NCBI GenBank assembly: GCA_009784615.1
Contig: WRBJ01000009.1
Coordinates: 1-53,665, forward strand
Length of the DNA: 53,665 nt
Source of the DNA: Defluviitaleaceae bacterium
GTDB lineage: Bacteria; Bacillota; Clostridia; Lachnospirales; WRAX01
Direction: 5' to 3'
In this document: piece after piece, positions 48,060 through 53,665 of the stretch
Numbering within the stretch: the stretch's first letter is position 1
How the letters are laid out: each line of letters opens with the position of its first letter
Program-made: the position numbers and the translations under genes
The notes under the pieces: model-generated
The model's database searches: none
What the model was told of the DNA's origin: nothing
What the model saw: only the letters and a program-made list of their open reading frames with translations

Positions 48060-48077
48060 GCAAGTATAAAATGCCTG

Positions 48078-48106
48078 TTGACCTATGTTTTGTACCGTGT
48101 TATTAT
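48078..48106 (+). promoter_or_regulatory. Promoter of rnhA-rlmH
   Basis: TTGACC (48078-48083), 17 bp, extended -10 TGTTATTAT (TATTAT 48101-48106). Confidence 0.78.
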
Positions 48107-48121
48107 GTTTAGGGTGATTAT

Positions 48122-48592
48122 GTGAAAAAAGTGGAAATTTATACAGACGGAGCTTGCAGTGGCAACCCGGGACCCGGAGGCATAGGGGTTGTTATGCTGT
48201 TTGGCGAACATAAACGGGAGATTTCGCAGGCGTTTAAATTTACAACCAATAATCGTATGGAAATTTTGGCGGCTATTATTGCACTGGAAACCTTAAAAGA
48301 ACCCTGTGCGGTACGGCTTTTTTCTGACAGCCGTTATTTGGTTGATGCTATAGAAAAAGGCTGGGTGAGGCGTTGGCAAGCCAATAATTGGATGCGCAAT
48401 AAAAAAGAAGCGGCAGTTAATGTGGATTTGTGGCAACGTCTATTGCCTTTGCTTGATATGAATAATGTAGAATTTGTATGGGTTCGAGGACATTCTGATA
48501 ACGCGTTTAACAATCGTTGTGACGAGCTAGCACGTGGTGCCATCACAAAGGGTGAATTTTTAAACGACACAAACTATGAGGATAGCAAATGA
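48122..48592 (+). CDS. rnhA: Ribonuclease HI
   Basis: RNase HI cleaves the RNA strand of RNA-DNA hybrids. The 156-aa product has all catalytic residues: D9 (YTDGACSGNPGPGG), E47 (NNRMEILAA), D69 (LFSDSRYLV), H124 (VRGHSDNAFN) and D134 (RCDELA). The basic protrusion WVRRWQANNWMRNKKEA is present, as in E. coli RNase HI. The start is GTG 48122 after AGGGTGAT. It overlaps rlmH by 4 bp. Confidence 0.96.
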   Translation: MKKVEIYTDGACSGNPGPGGIGVVMLFGEHKREISQAFKFTTNNRMEILAAIIALETLKEPCAVRLFSDSRYLVDAIEKGWVRRWQANNWMRNKKEAAVNVDLWQRLLPLLDMNNVEFVWVRGHSDNAFNNRCDELARGAITKGEFLNDTNYEDSK

Positions 48593-49029
48593 AATACAAA
48601 TTTGGGAAAATAGACCTTCTTTGCGTGGGTAGTATAAAACGCTCTGACCTTTATTTTGTTGCTCAGGATGAATATAAAAAACGCCTAACACCATATGGCA
48701 AACTAACGATAATGGAATTAGACGATGAAAACAAACTGCAAAAACAAATGGTGCAAGCGGCATATAAAATAGCAATGACGATTGACGGCAATGCATATTC
48801 GTCAGAAACATTTGCCCAAAATCTTGAAAAAATAGGCATTATGGGTAATTCGCATATACAATTTATTATAGGTGGTGCAGACGGTTTATCTGACCAAACT
48901 ATAGCCCTTTGCAATGCTAAAATATCCCTGTCAAAAATGACATTTACCCACCATATGGCACGAATTTTGCTTTTAGAGCAAATATACCGCTCTGTACGCT
49001 TGATTAATAACGAGCCATATCATAAATAA
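48589..49029 (+). CDS. rlmH: 23S rRNA (pseudouridine1915-N3)-methyltransferase RlmH
   Basis: This SPOUT methyltransferase modifies pseudouridine 1915 in 23S rRNA helix 69. The 146-aa product has a trefoil-knot region with FIIGGADGLSDQTI (about 100-113) and the C-terminal SLSKMTFTHHMARILLLEQI then YRSVRLINNEPYHK, the highly conserved end of the family. It starts inside the rnhA stop (ATGA). Confidence 0.96.
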   Translation: MKYKFGKIDLLCVGSIKRSDLYFVAQDEYKKRLTPYGKLTIMELDDENKLQKQMVQAAYKIAMTIDGNAYSSETFAQNLEKIGIMGNSHIQFIIGGADGLSDQTIALCNAKISLSKMTFTHHMARILLLEQIYRSVRLINNEPYHK

Positions 49030-49030
49030 C

Positions 49031-49393
49031 CTATCTTGTCTCTTGGCGCATACGTTCGTAAACCACACGTGGCGTTAAAAAATACCCTTGATATTTGCTC
49101 ATTATACATCTTTGCACCTTAAAATTTTCTCTGCAATCAAATCTATCACCGCCGGATGGCGGTATCTTTTTATTTATCGGCGCAATAATTTCTAAATCAA
49201 GCTCGCCAACGGCAACCTTTGCATTAAGCACAAAAACAATAAAATCACCAGTTTTATATGCGCCGTGCTTTTTAATCCATTCGCTCATCTTATCCTTAAT
49301 TTCGGCGACTTTATCACGCTTTACACCTGAGTTATATCTGTCATCGCCCATAATCATCTTGCTCTTATAAACCAATGCAAATTCAATATTCAC
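49031..49393 (-). CDS. Hypothetical protein, nucleotide-modification style fold unknown
   Basis: I do not recognise this protein. A GTG start at 49393 with AAGGAG upstream gives 120 aa, starting NIEFALVYKSKMIMGDDRYN. It has a charged helix (KRDKVAEIKDKMSEWIKKHG), a beta-like segment (TGDFIVFVLNAKVAVGELDL) and a basic C-terminus (VYERMRQETR). There is no signal or TM. It is convergent with rlmH, with stops 1 bp apart. Confidence 0.6.
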   Translation of the reverse strand: MNIEFALVYKSKMIMGDDRYNSGVKRDKVAEIKDKMSEWIKKHGAYKTGDFIVFVLNAKVAVGELDLEIIAPINKKIPPSGGDRFDCRENFKVQRCIMSKYQGYFLTPRVVYERMRQETR

Positions 49394-49489
49394 AAAAAAA
49401 CTCCTTAATTTTGGCTTGTAACACATTTTCCCAAGCCTTCATAATATGTTTCAAAGGGGTTATCTCCCAAGAAGGAAGGAGGAAGAATA

Positions 49490-49825
49490 ATGCATATGGA
49501 GCGTTTTGAAATGTTTGCCGATATGTCACGTTATGTAGGCAAAACCGTAACAATCTTCACATCTAGCGGCGGACCATCAGGTAGCGGCTTTACTGGGGTA
49601 CTTGCTTGTGTGGATGAGAATATTGTGCGCATCATAAGCCGCATAGGTGCACCACCTGCTTGCCCGTTAAGCGGACCTTTTGGTTTTGAAGAAGGATGGG
49701 GCGGTAATTGTGGCTTTGGCTTCGGTCGTGGCGGTTTTGGCTTCGGTGGTTGGGGCAGCCTAATGGGCGCTGTAACCGAGATTCCAGTACGTCAAATCGT
49801 AGCTTTCACTCACAGTGCAATCTAA
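49490..49825 (+). CDS. Small Gly/Phe-rich protein
   Basis: The 111-aa protein has an Sm-like N-terminal segment (MFADMSRYVGKTVTIFTSSG, then GFTGVLACVDENIVRIISRI). An insert of about 35 residues is very rich in Gly, Phe and Trp (FEEGWGGNCGFGFGRGGFGF). It ends VTEIPVRQIVAFTHSAI, which would complete the beta barrel. I infer a small barrel with a low-complexity loop, possibly a spore- or surface-associated protein. AAGGAGGAAG precedes the ATG and a terminator follows. Confidence 0.65.
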   Translation: MHMERFEMFADMSRYVGKTVTIFTSSGGPSGSGFTGVLACVDENIVRIISRIGAPPACPLSGPFGFEEGWGGNCGFGFGRGGFGFGGWGSLMGAVTEIPVRQIVAFTHSAI

Positions 49826-49831
49826 TTAGTC

Positions 49832-49859
49832 AGAAGCGGCTTGTTATCTTGCCGCTTCT
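49832..49859 (+). terminator. Terminator of the Gly/Phe-rich gene
   Basis: AGAAGCGGC, loop TTGTTATCTT, GCCGCTTCT followed by TTCTTTTT. It overlaps the 3' end of the convergent DUF1576 gene. Confidence 0.8.
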
Positions 49860-51139
49860 TTCTTTTTGTTTTTTCGCTCGGCAAAAGCCCGCATTATCGG
49901 CAAAAGAAGCATTGCGACAATACCGCCTGCAAGCCCGTTGTTATAAAGGTTCATACCACCATGGAACATACTGATGTTGGTGGCAAGCGACAGGTGCAAA
50001 AATCCCGCCAATATGCCCCACTTCCAACCATATATTTTACTTATCGGCGTTAGGCAAGTGGCAAAAAGTATCGCAACCATATTGCCGTTAGAATTAATTT
50101 CTGTGCCAAAACCAATGTAATTTGCAAGGTCTGCCAAAAGTGCGCCAACAACTATCGGTATAGCGTGCAAAAGGCTTTTGCCAAAAGCCCCAAAGCCGAT
50201 GATGGAAAGGATTGCTCCAATAGCAAGCCCCGTATATTCCGCACGCATTAAAGCCATAAAACCAAGGCAAGCAACCCCCAAAATACCCATAGCTATATAT
50301 ATTTTTTCACGATGGATTTTAAAATAATCAAAATCCATTCCTTCGCTCTTCATAAGCAATAGGTCTTTTAGCATTTTAAGTGAATTTTTTCTCCCCGTAT
50401 TTGCCAAAAGTCCTATGACAATATAGTAAACGGAAATTACTGAAAGAAAAACCATCAAATGGATATTATTGCCATTGCTCCACAACGCCCGTGGTGTAAA
50501 ACTAATGCCCAAATTGCCATACAAAGCCATAAGAGCAATAGCAAAAATACCCGCCGTAAAACCCACATTATACAAATTAAGCCCTTCGTGCGCACGCCTA
50601 AACCACGCCGCAAGCGGGCTTATTGTAAAACCAATAAACACGCCAACAATAGCACCAAGCATTATGCCAAGCCCTGTCGGAATATCATAAACGTGGGCAA
50701 GTTGGCTAACCGCAGGTGCCAAAGCATTACCAAGAAGCGCAGGCACAATGTTTTCTTCAAAAGGACGACGCATAAAACGGCTAAAAAGCCACGCCCCAAA
50801 CATAATAGGCAACATATTAAGAGGATTTTTGCCAAAAAAGGCAAACCCCGTAACCAAACCCAACACGCCAAAATCAAGTCCAACAGGTTTATGGCGGGTT
50901 GCCGAAAAAACAATAACAGCAATAATACCCATAGCACCAACATTTACAAGGGTCGCACCAAGCCCCGCTATATAAATAAAATCCGTAACCAAAACGCTGG
51001 GCGACGTAAAAATAACCATCATACCATCAGCTATTTCAGAAGGAGAAGTCCATACAAAACCAAAAATTATGTAAATCAAAAATAAAACAATATGAACACG
51101 ATACGGTTTTAACAAAAAGCCTTCTTGTATTTTAGTCAT
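49844..51139 (-). CDS. DUF1576 multi-pass membrane protein
   Basis: The 431-aa protein has about ten TM segments and duplicated glycine-rich loops (HEGLNLYNVGFTAGIFAIAL and GGMNLYNNGLAGGIVAMLLL), characteristic of DUF1576. The repeated N-L-Y-N-x-G motif and internal symmetry suggest a transporter or channel, but the substrate is unknown. GGAGGTCGTT precedes the ATG. It is divergent from carbamate kinase, sharing a 125-bp intergenic region, so the two may be co-regulated. Confidence 0.8.
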   Translation of the reverse strand: MTKIQEGFLLKPYRVHIVLFLIYIIFGFVWTSPSEIADGMMVIFTSPSVLVTDFIYIAGLGATLVNVGAMGIIAVIVFSATRHKPVGLDFGVLGLVTGFAFFGKNPLNMLPIMFGAWLFSRFMRRPFEENIVPALLGNALAPAVSQLAHVYDIPTGLGIMLGAIVGVFIGFTISPLAAWFRRAHEGLNLYNVGFTAGIFAIALMALYGNLGISFTPRALWSNGNNIHLMVFLSVISVYYIVIGLLANTGRKNSLKMLKDLLLMKSEGMDFDYFKIHREKIYIAMGILGVACLGFMALMRAEYTGLAIGAILSIIGFGAFGKSLLHAIPIVVGALLADLANYIGFGTEINSNGNMVAILFATCLTPISKIYGWKWGILAGFLHLSLATNISMFHGGMNLYNNGLAGGIVAMLLLPIMRAFAERKNKKKEAAR

Positions 51140-51204
51140 AACGACCTCCGAAATAATGTCTTAATAATATAATAATATAACTGCACGTATAAGTCAATAG
51201 CGGC

Positions 51205-51233
51205 TTGCCAAAACGATAATATTGTGGTATAGT
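51205..51233 (+). promoter_or_regulatory. Promoter of carbamate kinase
   Basis: TTGCCA (51205-51210), 17 bp, extended -10 TGGTATAGT (TATAGT 51228-51233). Confidence 0.75.
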
Positions 51234-51263
51234 AAAGTATAAATATACGGAGGTATAAAATTT

Positions 51264-52178
51264 ATGGCGACAATCGTAGTAGCTTTTGGCGGCAACGCCC
51301 TAGGTAATAATGTTAAAGAACAACTAGAAAACGCTAAAATTGCGGCAAAATCTGTTGCAGATTTAATCGAAGGCGGACATAATGTAATAATAGCACACGG
51401 CAACGGTCCGCAGGTTGGTGTTATCAAAAAACTGATGGACGCAGGCGATTTTGTAAAGCCAATGCCCGAATGTACCGCTATGAGCCAAGGATACATAGGC
51501 TACCACATATCCCAAAGCATATGCAATGAGTTTGTGATGCGTGGAATAAAAAAAGAAGTGGCAACCGTATTAACACAGGTTGTTGTTTCTAAAGACGACC
51601 CTGCATTTAGCAACCCAACAAAACCGATAGGTAATTATTTTAACGAAGCCGACGCAAAAAAACTAATGACAGAAACAGGACAAAAATACGTTGACGATGC
51701 AGGGCGCGGCTGGCGTTTGGTCGTACCATCGCCAATGCCAATGGATATTTGTGAAAAGCACACGATAAAGCTATTGGTAGACAACGGCACAATAGTAATT
51801 GCTTGCGGCGGCGGCGGCATGCCTGTTTTAAACGAAAACGGCGTACTACGTGGCATAGATGCCGTCATCGACAAAGATTTTTCTGCGGCAAAGCTGGCAG
51901 AGCTTATTTCAGCAGACTGTCTATTCATCCTAACAGCCGTAGACCAAGTAAAAATCAATTTTGGCAAACCCGACGAAAAACCTCTTGACAAAATCAACAT
52001 AGCCCAAGCAATGCAATACATCACCGAAGGACATTTTGCGCCGGGTTCTATGCTTCCAAAGGTAGAGGCGGCAGTCGGCTTTGTAAAAAGCGGTAAAGAT
52101 AAAAAGGCAATAATCGGTTCGCTAGAAAAAGCGGCACAATCTATAAAAGGCGAATGTGGCACTACTATAACCGCATAA
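51264..52178 (+). CDS. arcC: Carbamate kinase
   Basis: The kinase makes ATP from carbamoyl phosphate, the last step of arginine/agmatine, citrulline or allantoin breakdown. The 304-aa product starts TIVVAFGGNALGNNV and has NVIIAHGNGPQVGVI (about 44-58), IACGGGGMPV (about 178-187), GIDAVIDKDFSAAKLAELI and TAVDQVKINFGKPDE. No arcA or arcB is in the window, so the carbamoyl phosphate source is not visible. CGGAGG precedes the ATG. Confidence 0.94.
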   Translation: MATIVVAFGGNALGNNVKEQLENAKIAAKSVADLIEGGHNVIIAHGNGPQVGVIKKLMDAGDFVKPMPECTAMSQGYIGYHISQSICNEFVMRGIKKEVATVLTQVVVSKDDPAFSNPTKPIGNYFNEADAKKLMTETGQKYVDDAGRGWRLVVPSPMPMDICEKHTIKLLVDNGTIVIACGGGGMPVLNENGVLRGIDAVIDKDFSAAKLAELISADCLFILTAVDQVKINFGKPDEKPLDKINIAQAMQYITEGHFAPGSMLPKVEAAVGFVKSGKDKKAIIGSLEKAAQSIKGECGTTITA

Positions 52179-52185
52179 TCAATCC

Positions 52186-53259
52186 TTAGTTTATTATCCC
52201 GCCGCAAATTATGCGGCTTTTTTCATCATAAAATACGGCAGATTGACCCGATGTTATGGCTCGTTGTGGGATTTTAAATGTGGCGGTTATTATATCATTA
52301 TTTTGTATTATTGTAGCTTCTGCTGGTCTGTGTGCATAGCGTATCTTTGCGTAAACAGGCATATTTTCAGGTATAGCACCGTGGGACATATGGTTTATAT
52401 CGCTAACAGTCATTGCATTTGCAAAAATGTTGTTTTCGTTTGGGGTTAAGGTTATCTCTGCGGTTTCGGGGTTAATGGACTTTACAAACATAGGCACACC
52501 AAAGCCGCCCAAACCCTTACGTTGACCTATTGTATAACGTCCAATCCCATTATGTTTGCCTAAAACATTATCACCTTCATCAATAAAATTGCCTTTAGGA
52601 AGCGACTTCTCCAAATATTCTTCTAAAAAAGCGCCGTGATTGCGATACGGCACAAAGCAAATCTCTTGACTGTCGGGTTTATAAGCTACACGTAAACCAA
52701 TTTTTTCATAGGCTATTTTGCGCACTTCATCCTTAGGCAAATCGGCTATCGGAAACAATGTGCGGGATAATGCGTCTTGCGAAAGGTTATAAAGGGCGTA
52801 AGATTGGTCTTTTGTAGAGCTTGAAGCCTGTATTGTATAAAGTCCCGTTTCCTCGTGACGCACAATCTTTGCGTAATGTCCCGTAGCTATATAATCAGCA
52901 TCCAAAGCCTTTGCCTTAGCAAAAAGATGTTCCCATTTTATATAGCGATTACAAGCAATACAGGGGTTTGGGGTATGCCCAGCCAAATATTCACGCACAA
53001 AAGGGTCTATTACCTTTTGGCGGAAAATATCACGAAAATTAAGGACATAATGTGGTATGCCCAATTGATGACAAACATAACGGGCATCCTCGACAGCGGT
53101 TTGTCCACAACAACCGCTATTTGCGGCTATATCATCTATGTCTTCATTTTGCCAAATAGACATTGTTATGCCTATCACATCATAGCCTTGTTGCTGTAAA
53201 AGGTAGGCAGCAGTGGAAGAATCTACGCCCCCAGACAATGCAATTATTACTTTCTTCAT
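52186..53259 (-). CDS. mnmA: tRNA-specific 2-thiouridylase MnmA
   Basis: MnmA thiolates U34 of tRNA Lys/Glu/Gln. The 357-aa product has the PP-loop KKVIIALSGGVDSSTAAYLL (about 2-20), the catalytic cysteines in PNPCIACNRYIKW (about 100-112) and SQEICFVP (about 198-205), and the C-terminal barrel (GRYTIGQRKGLG, YAKIRYAHRPAEA). Start ATG 53259 is chosen by family alignment; GGGGGC lies about 8 bp upstream. It is convergent with arcC (7-bp gap). Confidence 0.96.
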   Translation of the reverse strand: MKKVIIALSGGVDSSTAAYLLQQQGYDVIGITMSIWQNEDIDDIAANSGCCGQTAVEDARYVCHQLGIPHYVLNFRDIFRQKVIDPFVREYLAGHTPNPCIACNRYIKWEHLFAKAKALDADYIATGHYAKIVRHEETGLYTIQASSSTKDQSYALYNLSQDALSRTLFPIADLPKDEVRKIAYEKIGLRVAYKPDSQEICFVPYRNHGAFLEEYLEKSLPKGNFIDEGDNVLGKHNGIGRYTIGQRKGLGGFGVPMFVKSINPETAEITLTPNENNIFANAMTVSDINHMSHGAIPENMPVYAKIRYAHRPAEATIIQNNDIITATFKIPQRAITSGQSAVFYDEKSRIICGGIIN

Positions 53260-53389
53260 TTTAATGCCCCCAGTCAAAATCATTGTAACACAGCACAACT
53301 TAATTTAAAAGAAAAATTATGCATAATTTACGTTAGACTTGAAAATAATACTATTGTAAGAATTACCAAACCGAAAGGAGGTTTTCGAG

Positions 53390-53494
53390 GTGGATAATAA
53401 AAATAACCATAAAAACGGTCAACCTACCAACCCGGGCGACCAAAACCACGACCACAACAATACTGGTGGCAATAAAACTGGCGGTAATAAGTAA
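53390..53494 (+). CDS. Tiny Asn/Gly/His-rich protein (34 aa)
   Basis: A GTG start 9 bp after AAAGGAGG encodes DNKNNHKNGQPTNPGDQNHD then HNNTGGNKTGGNK. It is entirely hydrophilic, with a TGG-NK duplication, and is followed at once by a strong terminator. A strong ribosome site plus terminator favours real expression. Composition resembles the tiny ORF at 36763. Confidence 0.55.
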   Translation: MDNKNNHKNGQPTNPGDQNHDHNNTGGNKTGGNK

Positions 53495-53498
53495 TTGT

Positions 53499-53529
53499 AA
53501 AACCCACGGAAAAAACCGTGGGTTTTTGT
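53499..53529 (+). terminator. Terminator of the tiny ORF
   Basis: AAAACCCACGG, loop AAAAAA, CCGTGGGTTTT then TG: an 11-bp stem with a T tract. Confidence 0.85.
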
Positions 53530-53542
53530 TTGCCATTAGACT

Positions 53543-53664
53543 TGTTCTGAAACTGCCTTACACAATTTCTTTTGGCGCACGGTTCTCGAGCTTTTTGCCC
53601 ACAAATGGGCAAAAACTCTGTCACCTACCACGCCAAGAAATTTGTGCGGCAAGGTTTCAGAACA
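53543..53664. mobile_element. Long imperfect inverted repeat (MITE-like), 122 bp
   Basis: The left end TGTTCTGAAACTGCC and the right end GGCAAGGTTTCAGAACA are inverted copies. Pairing continues inward imperfectly (CACAATTTCTTTTGGCG versus CGCCAAGAAATTTGTG) to a central perfect hairpin TTTTTGCCCA-CAAA-TGGGCAAAAA (53592-53615). All arms share the centre at about 53603.5. It has no coding capacity. This fits a miniature inverted-repeat element or other palindromic repeat. The window ends one base after it, so a target duplication cannot be judged. Confidence 0.6.
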
Positions 53665-53665
53665 G

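Noticed and set aside
48001-48063. Longer N-terminus of the GGDEF protein
   Set aside because: A TTGACG-17-TATAAT promoter lies inside it, so the transcript begins downstream.
51264-52178. Carbamate kinase as part of an arginine deiminase operon
   Set aside because: No arcA, arcB or arginine/ornithine antiporter is adjacent; the neighbours are a DUF1576 protein and mnmA.

Overview
The window looks like a chromosomal segment of a strictly anaerobic, low-GC Bacillota, most likely class Clostridia. Supporting features are AGGAGG-type ribosome sites with frequent GTG/TTG starts, sigma-A promoters with many extended -10 (TGN) boxes, the rimO-pgsA-cinA-recA-recX order, a short NfeD plus FloA flotillin, ferredoxin-dependent 2-oxoacid oxidation, Ptb/Buk energy conservation, and a class-3 (archaeal-like) ProRS. 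I cannot name a genus from sequence alone.

Layout. 1-585: distal part of a type II CRISPR array (9 repeats, 8 complete spacers; continues off the left edge; no cas genes here). 586-2984: accessory zone with a frameshifted XRE regulator, an intact divergent XRE regulator, a zinc-ribbon membrane protein, remnants of a tyrosine integrase and a second decayed ORF, ending at tRNA-Met. 3.0-5.9 kb: VanZ-like protein, Xaa-Pro aminopeptidase, an Fpg/Nei-like glycosylase. 6.0-11.7 kb: DUF2161-rimO-pgsA-cinA(C)-recA-recX-thyA, tightly overlapping. 11.8-15.1 kb: CarD-like regulator, an Asn/Arg-rich lipoprotein, MalQ, an AbrB-like protein. 15.3-24.6 kb, mostly minus strand: GNAT, floA-small ORF-nfeD, YvyF-like, trpS, a solute-binding lipoprotein overlapping coaE, polA. 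24.7-31.9 kb: ptb-buk-membrane protein-leucine dehydrogenase-P-loop ATPase-four-subunit 2-oxoacid:ferredoxin oxidoreductase. This reads as a branched-chain amino-acid fermentation operon: Leu to 2-oxoacid to acyl-CoA to acyl-P to branched acid plus ATP. 32.0-36.9 kb: coiled-coil proteins, nth, an isomerase fragment, lgt, a broken Eis-like acetyltransferase, very small ORFs. 37.0-41.6 kb: DUF4234 protein, two tandem secreted CAP-domain proteins, GNAT. 41.8-45.7 kb: proS-hgcA-hgcB plus two GNATs. 45.7-53.7 kb: tRNA-Gly, pyrB, GGDEF cyclase, rnhA-rlmH, DUF1576 protein, carbamate kinase, mnmA, a tiny ORF and a long inverted repeat at the right edge.

Two items stand out. First, an hgcA-hgcB pair with the diagnostic N-[VI]-W-C-A-[AG]-G-K cap-helix motif predicts mercury methylation. 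Second, a two-copy element (about 15.13-15.29 kb minus, 21.60-21.81 kb plus) has a conserved promoter spacing, two conserved hairpins and an identical stretch of about 22 nt. It looks like an undescribed structured RNA; one copy is the leader of an AbrB-like gene and the other a stand-alone transcript with its own terminator.

Several accessory genes carry single-base frameshifts (about 0.85, 2.45, 2.71, 36.13 and 44.87 kb). The long housekeeping genes are intact, so genuine decay is likely, but homopolymer sequencing errors cannot be excluded at 0.85 and 44.87 kb.
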